Shown here piece by piece: positions 52,264-61,560 of a stretch of 64,000 bases of DNA. Position numbers and translations under genes: made by a program. The stretch is taken from assembly GCA_009840635.1 (NCBI GenBank), contig VXNL01000082.1:1-64000 (forward strand), read 5' to 3'. The notes below the pieces were generated by a model, which was not told where the DNA came from, searched no databases, and saw nothing but the letters and a program-made list of their open reading frames with translations. The stretch is from Acidobacteriota bacterium (GTDB lineage: Bacteria; Acidobacteriota; Vicinamibacteria; Marinacidobacterales; Marinacidobacteraceae). Numbering within the stretch: the stretch's first letter is position 1; each line of letters begins with the position of its first letter.

Positions 52264-52286
52264 GTGCTGTCGCTTCTCACCCCGCC

Positions 52287-54302
52287 TCAGGGTTCGAGCT
52301 GGCGGAGCAGGTTCTGCGCTTCCTGGGCGAAGGGGTCTTCCGCGGAAACCGAGCGCAGCAGGTCCCGCGCCTCCGGAATCCGCTGCTGCGAGAGGCGGGT
52401 CACCGCCATGAAGAAGCGGATTCCGGGCTGGTTGGAGTCCAGGTTGTAACTCTGTTCGAACGCCCGGCCGGCCGCCGCGGAGTTGCCGTCGAGGACGTGC
52501 AGCCGCCCGAGGTTGAGCTGTTGGGGCGCATCGTCGGCGAAGAAGTTGCCCCGGATCGCGTGGAGGCGCTTCGCCAGTTCGAAGCTCCGCTCCGCTTCTC
52601 CCGGAAGGGTGCGGATGCCCAGGTTGAGAAGCGAGATCGCCGCGTTCATCCGCACGGAACGGCGCTCGTCCTGGACGCGGGCCACGAGGGTGTCCCGGAT
52701 CTCGGCGGACTCGGTGTTCCCGGTCTCTCCCAGCTTCAGCGACGCGACGGCCCGCACCAGGGGGTGTGAATCCTCCGAGGCGGCGAGCAGAGCGCGGGTC
52801 GCCGGCTCCCGGGTCGCCGGATCCGCGAGGTAGCGGCCGAGATGCCCGGCGGCGTTCGCCCGATTGATGGGGCCCTCGTCTTCATCGGCCGACATGGCGA
52901 GCAGGAGATCGAGCGCCTCCCGGCTCAGTTCGCGGGCACCGGTGTAGGCATCGGCGCGCCGTTCGATCTTCCGCCGGCGCGACGTCTCGCCCCACCACTC
53001 GTCCATCCGCTCGGTGGCCCATTCGGGGCTCTCGGCGGTGTGGCACTCGTTGCAGGCGTTGGGCACTCCGTAGCGGGCAGTGTTCCGGGGCGATGGGATC
53101 GAGATGCTGTGGTCGCGCATCTTCGCCCGGATGCTGGTGACGCTGCGCGGCATGTGGCACTCGACGCACGAACTGCCCTCGCTCTGGGCGGGGTGGAAGG
53201 TGTGCGCCGTGAGATCGGCGCCGATCGCCTCGTGGCAGCCGGTGCAGAGCCCATTGTTCGTCGGCAGGAGCTGTTCGTTCCTCTCGATGTCCGGGCGGTG
53301 GGGATCGATATGGCAACCCGTGCAGGTGGCGCCCCCCTCCACGAAACACTCGCTTTGCCAGATGCCGAGGGTGTTGGTGGAGAACCGGCGGGTCTTCCCG
53401 TCCGGGTACCAGGTGGGGTCCTCGGAGGGCTCCTGGGTGTACTCGAGGATCGGGAAGAAATGGTCGAAGTAGTTGTCGCCGGCGGCGAACCCGAAGGCCA
53501 TCTGGTCCCGGAACGAGTGGCACTGGGCGCAGACCATCGAGTTCGTCTCGTGGTCCAGCCGAGTCTGCTGCACGATGTAGCTCGCGGGATCGTCGCCGTA
53601 GAAGTCGAGGTTCATGTATTTGTCCACGTGCCGGCTGCCCGGTCCGTGGCAGCGCTCGCAGGTGGTGCCGAAGTCGAGCCAGGTGGTGTCGTAGCGGTCT
53701 TCCCCCGGCCGGAAGCCCTTGATCTGGTCGCTCACGTGACAGCCGAAACAGTTCTTGTTCCAGAGCTGGACCGGGACGATGCCCTCCGCCTGGTCGGGGG
53801 CCGCGATCTCCAGGTTGTGGAACCACTCCCGGCGCAGCACATCCCAGGTCGGCGGCAGCACGATGACCCGGCCGTCCTCGAGTGTCGTCAGGTAGTGCTG
53901 GATGCGGCGGTTCCCGAGCGTGTAGTCGACCCGGTGCTCGACGGGTTCGCCGGTGAAGAACGGCTCGGTGATGAAGTACCTGGAGCCGGTCCGGCGAATC
54001 CGGTACTCCTCGCCGCGGAGCCTGAGGACCTCCTGGGAGAAGTCCCCGAGCACCTGCCCGGGGACGGCCGGCTGCACCATCTTGGAATGCCGGGACGAGG
54101 TCCAGTCGTCATGGGCCTGCTCGTGGCAGGTCAGGCACTCGGCGGAACCCACCATCATCGCGGGCTGTTCGGAGAGCGGCGGAGGGACCGGCTGCGCCGC
54201 CTGAACCGCGGCCGCGGCGACGGGCGGCGACCCGATGGAGGTCACGAACAGGCCGAGCGTCGCGAGGGCGGCCGCGCCGGCGCAAGCGAGGACGAACCTC
54301 AT
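52287..54302 (-). CDS. octaheme cytochrome c with C-terminal HEAT/TPR region
   Basis: A 671-residue exported protein. Eight CXXCH motifs are seen: CLTCH (Cys56), CFGCH, CERCH, CAQCH, CTGCH twice, CVECH and CNECH. The haem region covers about 55-430. After it, HEAT-like repeats (SREALDLLLAMSADEDEG, PLVRAVASLKLGETGN) and TPR-like helices (FELAKRLHAIRGNFF, AAAGRAFEQSYNLDSNQPGI) run to the end. Such proteins are probably periplasmic electron carriers whose helical repeat tail binds partners. No nitrite- or hydroxylamine-reductase active-site motif was recognised. The ATG overlaps the stop of the CRTAC1 gene (ATGA), so the two are coupled. Confidence 0.92.
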   Translation of the reverse strand: MRFVLACAGAAALATLGLFVTSIGSPPVAAAAVQAAQPVPPPLSEQPAMMVGSAECLTCHEQAHDDWTSSRHSKMVQPAVPGQVLGDFSQEVLRLRGEEYRIRRTGSRYFITEPFFTGEPVEHRVDYTLGNRRIQHYLTTLEDGRVIVLPPTWDVLRREWFHNLEIAAPDQAEGIVPVQLWNKNCFGCHVSDQIKGFRPGEDRYDTTWLDFGTTCERCHGPGSRHVDKYMNLDFYGDDPASYIVQQTRLDHETNSMVCAQCHSFRDQMAFGFAAGDNYFDHFFPILEYTQEPSEDPTWYPDGKTRRFSTNTLGIWQSECFVEGGATCTGCHIDPHRPDIERNEQLLPTNNGLCTGCHEAIGADLTAHTFHPAQSEGSSCVECHMPRSVTSIRAKMRDHSISIPSPRNTARYGVPNACNECHTAESPEWATERMDEWWGETSRRRKIERRADAYTGARELSREALDLLLAMSADEDEGPINRANAAGHLGRYLADPATREPATRALLAASEDSHPLVRAVASLKLGETGNTESAEIRDTLVARVQDERRSVRMNAAISLLNLGIRTLPGEAERSFELAKRLHAIRGNFFADDAPQQLNLGRLHVLDGNSAAAGRAFEQSYNLDSNQPGIRFFMAVTRLSQQRIPEARDLLRSVSAEDPFAQEAQNLLRQLEP

Positions 54303-55999
54303 GAGGTCGGTTCCTCCACGAGGTGCATCCGGCGCGCCTCGGGGGCCTCGATCTCACTCGTGCCTCCCGAAGGCCAGAGCACTTCGGCGGAAACCGCCCG
54401 CCCGCCGGAACCCAGGCCGAACACCACCTCGAGCTGGTTCTGCGAGGCGTATCCGGTGGCGCTCTTCACGACGCGGGTCTCGCTGCGGGTCATGCCGGCA
54501 TCCTCGATGGCAACGATGATCTTCGCACCGATTCCGTCCCGGTTCGAATTTCCTCCCCGGAGCCGGAAACCCACCCAGCCGTTCCGCTCGCCGCCGTCGT
54601 TCCGGAAGAGACGCGCCGGACCGCCGTTCCCGCTGACCGCGAGGTCCGGATCGCCGTCGCCGTCGATGTCGCCGAAGGCCGCTCCCCGGGCCACCATGGG
54701 TCGGGCGAGATCCGGGGAGGCGGTGGTCACTTCGTCGAAGCCGCCATCGCCCCGGTTCCGGAAGAGATGGGGAGCCTGGCGGTAGCTGACCCGCTGCTGG
54801 ACCGCGGCGATGTCGTTCTCGACGTGGCCGTTCGCGACGAAGATGTCCTGGCGTCCGTCGAGGTCGTAATCGAAGAAGAAGGCCCCGAACGCCAGGGTGA
54901 GCAGGCTGTTGCGGCCGATCTCGGAGACGGGGGCCTGGTCGATGAAGAATCCGACGCCTTCGTTGTGGTAGAGCGAGACCATCTCGTTCGAGAAGTTCCC
55001 GATCACGAGGTCGGGCATGCCGTCGCCGTCGTAGTCGGAGGCGTCGATGCCCATCGCGCCCCGGGCGGCTCCGTTCTCCGCAAAGGCGATACCGGAGAGC
55101 ACTCCGGCGTCCTCGAACCGTCCGCCGCCGAGATTGCGGTAGAGGTAGTTGGGCTGGGTGTCGTTCGCCACCGCGAGGTCGAAGAGCCCGTCAGCGTCGA
55201 AGTCGAGGACCGCGACGCCAAGCCCCTTCCCCCGGGGGTTGAAGAGTCCCGCCTCCCGCGTCACGTCGGTGAACCCCTCCGCGCCGTCGTTCCGGTAGAG
55301 GACGGCGCTCGCCCCGTTGTAGGACTCGGGGGTGCAGTAGCTCTTGTTCACCCCGTCGAGGGCGCAGAAGATGTCCTCCTCGATGGACCACTCCACGTAG
55401 TTCAGCAAGAAGAGATCGAGGTCCCCGTCTCCGTCGGCGTCAAGCCAGGTGGCAACGCTCGAGAAACCGGGATCCGCCACCGACGCGGCGTGCGGCGCCT
55501 CCCGGAACACCCCGCCGCCCGTGTTCTCGAGCAGGCGGTTCGGCCCGAGGACGGTGAGATAGATGTCCTGGTCCCCGTCGGCGTCGTAGTCGGCGATGGC
55601 CACGCCCAATCCGTAGAGCGGGATGTCCAGCCCGGAACCGGCCGTCCTGTCCTCGAAGGTCCCGTCGCCCCGGTTCAGGTAGAGCGCCGCCGTGGGCTCC
55701 GGCTCGGTCCGGTGTCCCGGCCACCGGCGGCTGTTCACGAAGAGCAGGTCCTGGTCGCCGTCGCCGTCGGCGTCGAAGATAGCCACCCCCGAGCCCATCG
55801 TCTCTGGAAGGTACTTCTCGCCGAAGGCCCCGTTCTCGTGGACGAAGTCGATCCCGGCGGCTTCGGTCACGTCCACGAAACGTGCTTCCTGGGCGCTGGC
55901 TGGCGCGATCAGGGCGGCCACGAAGAGCAGCGTTCCGGCGCCCGTCCCGAAGCGGAACGGTCGTTGTGCGATCACGACCCCACCCGAATCAGAGGTCAC
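54299..55999 (-). CDS. CRTAC1-family ASPIC/UnbV protein with FG-GAP repeats
   Basis: A 566-residue exported protein starting with GTG; the signal is GTLLFVAALIAPASAQ. FG-GAP/VCBS calcium-binding repeats of the form D-x-D-G-D-G-D-x-D-L recur (IFDADGDGDQDLLFVNSRR, IADYDADGDQDIYLTVLGPN, WLDADGDGDLDLFLLNYVEW, VLDFDADGLFDLAVANDTQP, FGDIDGDGDPDLAVSGN). The C-terminal ASPIC/UnbV domain follows: RDGIGAKIIVAIEDA, VVKSATGYASQNQLEVVFGL and VLWPSGGTSEIE. A seven-blade propeller is expected. The function is unknown; such genes often neighbour multiheme cytochromes. It is coupled to the octaheme cytochrome gene. Confidence 0.92.
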   Translation of the reverse strand: MTSDSGGVVIAQRPFRFGTGAGTLLFVAALIAPASAQEARFVDVTEAAGIDFVHENGAFGEKYLPETMGSGVAIFDADGDGDQDLLFVNSRRWPGHRTEPEPTAALYLNRGDGTFEDRTAGSGLDIPLYGLGVAIADYDADGDQDIYLTVLGPNRLLENTGGGVFREAPHAASVADPGFSSVATWLDADGDGDLDLFLLNYVEWSIEEDIFCALDGVNKSYCTPESYNGASAVLYRNDGAEGFTDVTREAGLFNPRGKGLGVAVLDFDADGLFDLAVANDTQPNYLYRNLGGGRFEDAGVLSGIAFAENGAARGAMGIDASDYDGDGMPDLVIGNFSNEMVSLYHNEGVGFFIDQAPVSEIGRNSLLTLAFGAFFFDYDLDGRQDIFVANGHVENDIAAVQQRVSYRQAPHLFRNRGDGGFDEVTTASPDLARPMVARGAAFGDIDGDGDPDLAVSGNGGPARLFRNDGGERNGWVGFRLRGGNSNRDGIGAKIIVAIEDAGMTRSETRVVKSATGYASQNQLEVVFGLGSGGRAVSAEVLWPSGGTSEIEAPEARRMHLVEEPTS

Positions 56000-56219
56000 G
56001 CCAGGCGGTCTCGTCTTCCTTCGAGCTCCACTCTTTCAAGGTCTCCCGAACGGCCTGCAGGTACTCGTCGACCGTTGCCGGGGCCTTGCGGAACTGCCGC
56101 TCCTTTACCGGCACGGCGAACGCCGGCGTGTCCCCTCGGCGCGGCCGGGATACCGCCCGGATGCGTTCCGGGCTCGTGGTCTGTCCACACGCGCCAGGTC
56201 GCGCCAATCCGTTACACAT
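55989..56219 (-). CDS. short basic/acidic ORF resembling an antitoxin tail
   Basis: A 76-residue frame. The C-terminal half KAPATVDEYLQAVRETLKEW then SSKEDETAWRDL looks like real protein (Glu-rich amphipathic helix, E-D-E-x-A-x-R-D-L end), of the kind found at the ends of small type II antitoxins. The N-terminal half is Arg- and Pro-rich and may not be coding. It overlaps the CRTAC1 start by 11 bp. No toxin gene is adjacent, so it may be an orphan or a remnant. Function not assigned. The 277 bp upstream, to 56496, show no gene. Confidence 0.35.
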   Translation of the reverse strand: MCNGLARPGACGQTTSPERIRAVSRPRRGDTPAFAVPVKERQFRKAPATVDEYLQAVRETLKEWSSKEDETAWRDL

Positions 56220-56496
56220 CAGCCGGAATCTTATCGGTCGGAAAACCTGTTTCGCGTTCGTGCGGGGCCCATGGAAGTCGCGGAATCAGAAAGCCCCTGA
56301 AGCCACGATTCCCGGGTATCGGGACCGGCGCGAGCGACCGTGCGCAACCGGAGTCACGAAGCCTTCCGCGGAATCTAACGCTCCTGTCGCAACAGGCGGC
56401 TGTACTCTCGGTCGATCGCGACAGCTGCCGCGCGAGTTCCTGCCGGCCGACTTTCGCTGTCATCCGCTTTCGGTAACCGGTCAGGAGGCCGCCCGC

Positions 56497-58140
56497 ATGT
56501 TCGACCTGTTCGGCGGAATGATCGGCGGCGTCGGACTCTTCTTCGTCGGGATGTGGCTCCTGACGGAAAACCTCAAAGCGCTCGCCGGCCGGCGCCTGCG
56601 CCTCATCGCCAGGCGATGGACGGAGAGGCGCGTCGCCGCGTTCGGCATTGGCGCGCTTGCTGGCGTCACCACCCAGAGCATGTCGGCGCTCACCTTCATC
56701 GTGGTGAGCATGGCGAAGTCGCGGCTCATTTCCACCCGGGGGGCTTTCGCCATCGTCCTCGGCGGGAACGTTGGAGTGACGTTGCTGGTGTTCATGTTGA
56801 CCTTCGACATCCGGCTGGTGGCGCTCTACGTGGTGGGGGCGGCGGGCCTGGTCATTGCCAGCGACCGGGTCGCCGGGGACTTTCGGCGGGTTGCGGCGTC
56901 CGTCTTCGGAGTGGGGATGATCTTTCTCGGCCTGGGCATGCTGGTCGCGGCGGCGGCGCCGCTCGGCGACCACCCGTGGTTCAGCGAGATGATGCAGTGG
57001 AGTGTGGGTTCGCTTCTGCTCACGTTCCTCGTCGCGGCGTTGCTGACCGCCATCGTGCAGTCGGGCGCCGCGGTCTGTGTGCTGGGCATCAGCATGGCGA
57101 CACTTGGCGTCCTCACCGTGGACCAGACCATCATGCTCCTCTACGGGGTCACCTTCGGATCGGCCCTGATCCTGTACCTCCTGTCCGTGAACCTGGCGGG
57201 CCGATCCCGCCAGGTTGCCATGTGCCAGGTGGGTCTGAACGTGTTGATCTGTCTGGTCGGGGTCCCGGCGTTGTTCCTGGAACTGGAACTCGGAGTGCCC
57301 CTGGTCAAGGCGCTCGCGCTCTCGCTCGATCACGGGCTCGGCCAGCAGATGGCAATCGTGCTCCTGCTCGTGAACCTCCTCGGCGCTCTGGCATTGCTCT
57401 CCGTCGTCGGACCGGTGGAGCGGGTGTTCGCGAGGCTCTGGCCGGCGACCGCGACGGAAGAACTGGAAAAGCCCGAGTTCCTGCACGACGGCGCACTGGA
57501 AGATGCCGGTTCGGCGCTGTCGCTCGTGGATCTCGAGCAGCGGCGCGTGTTCGAGAACCTGCCGCGCTACTTCGAAGCCGTCCGGGCCGGGACCGATCTC
57601 GCCGGGCTGCGCCGTGGGCTCCGGAGCCTGTTGACGGAAATCGAGAGATTCCAGATCGACCTGTTGATCCGCCACGGCGTGAGCACGGTTGACGACCACA
57701 ACTCGATGCTCACCCGCCTGAAGCTGCTCGGCTGGCTCGAGGAGCAGGTCGGCGCCCTTTGCGAAGCGCTGCGCGAGCTTCCGGATCGGTCGGACCTCGG
57801 CAACCTGCGAGCGAATCTCTGCGAGGGAACGGATGCCGTCTTCCAATCCCTGAACCACGCGATGCGGAGCCGCGACCGGGAAGCCTGGGCGCTCGCCAGG
57901 GAGCTGGCCGGCGACCGCAGCGAGGTGATGCGGTCGATGCGCCACAAGTACGGGACGGCCCTCATGCAGACCGACGGCCGGACCCGCAGCCGGGTCATCG
58001 CACTGACGAATACCGTGGAGCACGTGTTCTTTCTGATGTCGAAGTTCGTGCGCGAACTCGACGTTTCCCCGATGACGGGGACCGCTGCACCGGAGCGCAT
58101 GGCGCCCCGGGCGCCGGAGCCGGTGGCGGAGTCCGGCTGA
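56497..58140 (+). CDS. Na/Pi cotransporter with PhoU-like C-terminal domain
   Basis: A 547-residue inner-membrane protein. Two inverted Na_Pi_cotrans repeats carry the glutamine-serine motifs: GVTTQSMSALTFIVVSMAKS (about residue 60) and TAIVQSGAAVCVLGISMATL (about residue 190). Eight to nine membrane segments end near residue 310. The cytoplasmic tail has two PhoU-like helical stretches (LEQRRVFENLPRYFEAVRAG, LLTEIERFQIDLLIRHGVST, then VIALTNTVEHVFFLMSKFVR). The layout equals NptA/YjbB proteins that move phosphate with Na. SD CAGGAGG (56482-56488) is 8 nt from the ATG, which decides this start against a longer open frame. Single-gene transcript; the next gene is convergent. Confidence 0.92.
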   Translation: MFDLFGGMIGGVGLFFVGMWLLTENLKALAGRRLRLIARRWTERRVAAFGIGALAGVTTQSMSALTFIVVSMAKSRLISTRGAFAIVLGGNVGVTLLVFMLTFDIRLVALYVVGAAGLVIASDRVAGDFRRVAASVFGVGMIFLGLGMLVAAAAPLGDHPWFSEMMQWSVGSLLLTFLVAALLTAIVQSGAAVCVLGISMATLGVLTVDQTIMLLYGVTFGSALILYLLSVNLAGRSRQVAMCQVGLNVLICLVGVPALFLELELGVPLVKALALSLDHGLGQQMAIVLLLVNLLGALALLSVVGPVERVFARLWPATATEELEKPEFLHDGALEDAGSALSLVDLEQRRVFENLPRYFEAVRAGTDLAGLRRGLRSLLTEIERFQIDLLIRHGVSTVDDHNSMLTRLKLLGWLEEQVGALCEALRELPDRSDLGNLRANLCEGTDAVFQSLNHAMRSRDREAWALARELAGDRSEVMRSMRHKYGTALMQTDGRTRSRVIALTNTVEHVFFLMSKFVRELDVSPMTGTAAPERMAPRAPEPVAESG

Positions 58141-58153
58141 ACGCCGGCGGCCG

Positions 58154-60883
58154 TCAGCGCTCCGCGAGCCCGTTGCGGTGCTCGTGGATGGGCAGCCGCA
58201 TGTTGTTGTCGTCGGGATGGGTGCGCCGGTAGTCCCCGGTGACGAACTGGGAGGCCTCGTCGGCCTTGAAGCGGAGGTACAGCTCGCGGTGGCGGGCGGC
58301 GCGCTCCGGATCCCGGAGGCCCTGGGAGGCGAGCATCAGGTTGTAGTGGGCCTCGAGGTCCTCGGGATCGATGGAGAGCGTCTTCTCGAGCACCGCGACG
58401 GCATCGGCGAACTCACGCTTCAGGAACAGCAGGCGTCCGACCTGGTTGTTCACCACGCGGTCCCGCGGATAGACCTCCTGCACCGCGTCGAGGTCGGCGA
58501 GCGCCTCGTCGTACCGGCCAAGCGCCTTCAGCGCCATCGCCCGGAAGAAGAGCGCCCGCGGAAGCCCCGGGGCCAGTTCCAGCGCCGCTTCCGCCGCCTC
58601 CCGGGCGCCCTCGGGATCCCCTTCCTGGAGACGGACCCGCGCGAGATTGACCGGCGCGTCCGCGAAGGCGGGGGCGAGCCGCGCCACGGTGGTGAAGGCG
58701 GCTTCCGCGGCGCGGAGGTCGCCGGCGAGCAGCATCCCGATGCCGTAGTCGTTGAAGCGCAGCGCTCTCGCGAGGTCACCCGGGGCGGGTTCGGGTGGGG
58801 GAGAGGCTTCACCGGCTACCGGAAGCCGGACCGAGGCGGCAGCCATCTCGACGATGGGCACGTCGGGCGCAGCGACGTCGTCCGCGAACCGGACCGCCCG
58901 GTCGTCGTAGTCCGAAGCCACCTCGCCGGTCTCGTCGAGCTGTCCCCGGAAGGTCCACTGGGTGTGCCACCAGTCGAACTTCCGGTAGTTCAGACGCGCG
59001 GTCAGGGTCACTGGCCCCTCGACGTCCTCCGGGACCTGCAGCCGGTAGCGCACCGTGTGGGCCGCGCCCGGGGGGATCGGGGAGACATAGAGGACGCTGC
59101 GCGCCGACCAGGCGTTCCGCTTGTTGATCGGGTTGCCACGGGCGTCGAGCAGCAGCGAGCGGAAGAAGTGTGCGGAGCCGTCCACGGGCGCGTCGTCCGG
59201 CTCGCCCGCCTCGCCGGTGAAACCGCTCCAGAAGAAGGATCGGCCGGCGGCGTCTTCGGCCTGGAACTCGAGCCAGACCTCCTGGGCGTCGATGGTGCCG
59301 CTCGGGAAGAAGTGGCCCACGTTGCGGGTGCGCACCACGACGTCCACCCTCACCGATTCGCCCGGCACCACTGCGGGAACCGCCTCGTCGAGGGGGGCGC
59401 TCAGTTCGCCGATCGGACCGGCGCCGGCATAGCGCGCGGTGGGTGCGGCCGCCTCTTCTCCCACCGCGAAAGTGGATGCCAGGGCCAGTGGGTCGGGGCC
59501 AACGGCCGGCTGCGCTTCGTCGTGGCCTTCGCCGGCATCGTCACGCACGAGGCCGAAGATGTCCACGGTCACCTGTCCGGCGCGGAGGAAGTCGCGGACC
59601 GCCTGGAGCTGATCGTCGAGACCGAAGTGGGTGGGAAGCGCGGTGTTGGCGGTGGCGAAGCGATGGGAGCGGATCAGGCCGCCCACGGCCGCCGGGTCCT
59701 CGCCGGCCACCGGCGGCATGTGGCAGTCGGCGCACGTCTTGGGAGACTCGGGGTAGTAGAACGATCGGGCGCCCTCTCCGGACACGCCGCTCGCCTGCCA
59801 GTTGTCGTAGCTGTTGAAACCCCGCAGCCAGCGGTAGTCGTTGACCGGCTCGTCGAGATGCACCTTGTGGCACGTCGAGCAGAAGGCCGAGCTGTCGCCG
59901 GTGTGGAGCGGCTTCAGGAACGCCTGGCGGTGGGGTTCGGGGTCGAGGTGGATGACGAGGTCGTGAAGGGTCCGGATCAGCGGATCCTCCGAGGTGGCGA
60001 GGTCGTGCATCTCCGGGTACTCGATGACGAACCCGGCGTTCCCCATCGTGTCCTTCACCCGGGTGATCGCGTGGCAGGAAACGCAGCCGAGTCCGGCGCT
60101 TGCGGATGGACGGTCCACGATCTCGGCGATCGGCTGGTCCATGAGTCCGCTGAAGAGCACCGCGTGGTCGTGACAGCCGGCGCACCACTTCGACGGGGTG
60201 ACGCCGACGACGTCCTGCATGTATTCGATGGAGCGGCGGTACCAGGGGTTGTTGAAGGAGGCGAAGCGATGCGCCGACTCGCTCCACTGGTGGGTGATGT
60301 CGGCGTGGCAGCGGCCGCACGCGTCGCTGCCCAGGAAGAACTCCTCGGGGATGAGCCCTCCGTGACGGGTTTCGGCCGCCGATGGGAAGAAGGGTCCGTC
60401 CGCCCCGCCCATCGCCTCGCCCGACATGGTCGTCGGCGGCAGCCCGGCGTTCAGCAGCGGTCCGGACGCCGGGAGCAACGGTCTCAGGAGGGCCCCCGCC
60501 GGGATGGCGACGGCCAGCAGCAGTGGAGCGAACAGCACCCGGCGCCTGGCGAGAAGCGCCGCGAACCCGGCGGCGGCGGCGAGGTGGACGTAGAGGAGCG
60601 GCCGGGTCGCCAGGGTCGATCCGACGACGGCGAGCCCCAGTCCGGTGAGCGTCAGCAGGGATCCCGCGACCCAGAACCAGCGCCGCAGCGGATCGGTTCG
60701 GAGCGCGGGGCCGACCTTCTTCCACCCCCAGAGCATCAGTTTGAGCGCCGCGATGCCGAGCACCGGGTGCAGGAGGATCTGCGCGGAGTGGAAGAGGTTC
60801 GCTCCCCGCGCGGCCAGCAGGTACCCGGAATTGACCAGCAGCAGCGCCGCGGTGGCGACCAGGAACCGGTGGCGGAGAATCAG
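58154..60883 (-). CDS. membrane-anchored pentaheme cytochrome c with TPR tail, CTG start
   Basis: About 909 residues. Five membrane segments near the N-terminus (FLVATAALLLVNSGYLLAA, FWVAGSLLTLTGLGLAVVG, YVHLAAAAGFAALLA, VLFAPLLLAVAIPAGALL and one more) precede five CXXCH motifs: CGRCH, CAGCH, CVSCH, CSTCH and CADCH. TPR repeats (YGIGMLLAGDLRAAEAAFTT, LDAVQEVYPRDRVVNNQVGR, and more) end it. No ATG, GTG or TTG opens the frame. The best candidate is CTG at 60883, with GGAGG 6 nt upstream and CTGA overlap with the TVP38 stop; ATT at 60880 is an alternative. It may pass electrons from the membrane to a periplasmic or outer-membrane partner. Confidence 0.85.
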   Translation of the reverse strand: MILRHRFLVATAALLLVNSGYLLAARGANLFHSAQILLHPVLGIAALKLMLWGWKKVGPALRTDPLRRWFWVAGSLLTLTGLGLAVVGSTLATRPLLYVHLAAAAGFAALLARRRVLFAPLLLAVAIPAGALLRPLLPASGPLLNAGLPPTTMSGEAMGGADGPFFPSAAETRHGGLIPEEFFLGSDACGRCHADITHQWSESAHRFASFNNPWYRRSIEYMQDVVGVTPSKWCAGCHDHAVLFSGLMDQPIAEIVDRPSASAGLGCVSCHAITRVKDTMGNAGFVIEYPEMHDLATSEDPLIRTLHDLVIHLDPEPHRQAFLKPLHTGDSSAFCSTCHKVHLDEPVNDYRWLRGFNSYDNWQASGVSGEGARSFYYPESPKTCADCHMPPVAGEDPAAVGGLIRSHRFATANTALPTHFGLDDQLQAVRDFLRAGQVTVDIFGLVRDDAGEGHDEAQPAVGPDPLALASTFAVGEEAAAPTARYAGAGPIGELSAPLDEAVPAVVPGESVRVDVVVRTRNVGHFFPSGTIDAQEVWLEFQAEDAAGRSFFWSGFTGEAGEPDDAPVDGSAHFFRSLLLDARGNPINKRNAWSARSVLYVSPIPPGAAHTVRYRLQVPEDVEGPVTLTARLNYRKFDWWHTQWTFRGQLDETGEVASDYDDRAVRFADDVAAPDVPIVEMAAASVRLPVAGEASPPPEPAPGDLARALRFNDYGIGMLLAGDLRAAEAAFTTVARLAPAFADAPVNLARVRLQEGDPEGAREAAEAALELAPGLPRALFFRAMALKALGRYDEALADLDAVQEVYPRDRVVNNQVGRLLFLKREFADAVAVLEKTLSIDPEDLEAHYNLMLASQGLRDPERAARHRELYLRFKADEASQFVTGDYRRTHPDDNNMRLPIHEHRNGLAER

Positions 60884-61560
60884 GACGAACCTCCGGACTC
60901 CACGCCGGCCTCGCGGAGCGCCTTCCTGGCGATCCGGGTGATCAGGATCGTGACCAGCACGAACGCGGCGAGACCGACGATCCGCAGCCCGGCTTCCAGC
61001 GGGTCCGATTCGCCGGAGACGGCGCGGGCGACGCTGCTCCCCAGATAGATGTAGAGAAGCGTTCCCGGGAGGATCCCGGTCGCCGAGGCCAGCAGATAGC
61101 CCATGAACGAGACGCCCGTCAGTCCGTAGGCGTAGTTGAGTACCGTGAACGGGAACACCGGCGTCAACCGGGTGAGGAAGACGATCTTCCAGCCCTCGGC
61201 GGCCACCGCGCGGTCCACCGCGGCGAAGGAGGGCTTCGCGGCGAGCCAGCCGGTCACCCGTTCGCGGGCGAGCCGCCGGGCAGCGAGGAAGGCGAGCGCC
61301 AGTCCGGTCGTGGCTCCCAGCCAGACCGCGGCGGTGCCGGCGCCGAACCCGAAGGCGCCGCCCGCGATGAGGGTGAGCGCCGATCCCGGGACCGCGAACA
61401 CGGTGGCGACGGCGTAGAGCGCCGCGAAGACAAGGAGTCCCGCGGTTCCCTGACCCTGCGCCCACCCGGCGCCCGCCTCGATCCAGTCACCGATGGGGAA
61501 GATCACCACGAGCGCGACGATCAGGACGAGGAGCGCGCCGAGCTTGAGATTCCTGCTCAT
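60880..61560 (-). CDS. TVP38/TMEM64 (DedA-like) membrane protein
   Basis: A 226-residue inner-membrane protein of the SNARE-associated/VTT family. The core is GSALTLIAGGAFGFGAGTAA, the long amphipathic helix RVTGWLAAKPSFAAVDRAV, then the re-entrant FLTRLTPVFPFTVLNYAYGL and GYLLASATGILPGTLLYIYL. VTT proteins are scramblase/flippase-like or transport small ions and lipids. Upstream overlap with the FAD-oxidoreductase gene (ATGA) and CTGA overlap with the cytochrome gene make a tightly coupled operon. The first gene of the pair is commonly found next to this family. Confidence 0.93.
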   Translation of the reverse strand: MSRNLKLGALLVLIVALVVIFPIGDWIEAGAGWAQGQGTAGLLVFAALYAVATVFAVPGSALTLIAGGAFGFGAGTAAVWLGATTGLALAFLAARRLARERVTGWLAAKPSFAAVDRAVAAEGWKIVFLTRLTPVFPFTVLNYAYGLTGVSFMGYLLASATGILPGTLLYIYLGSSVARAVSGESDPLEAGLRIVGLAAFVLVTILITRIARKALREAGVESGGSS

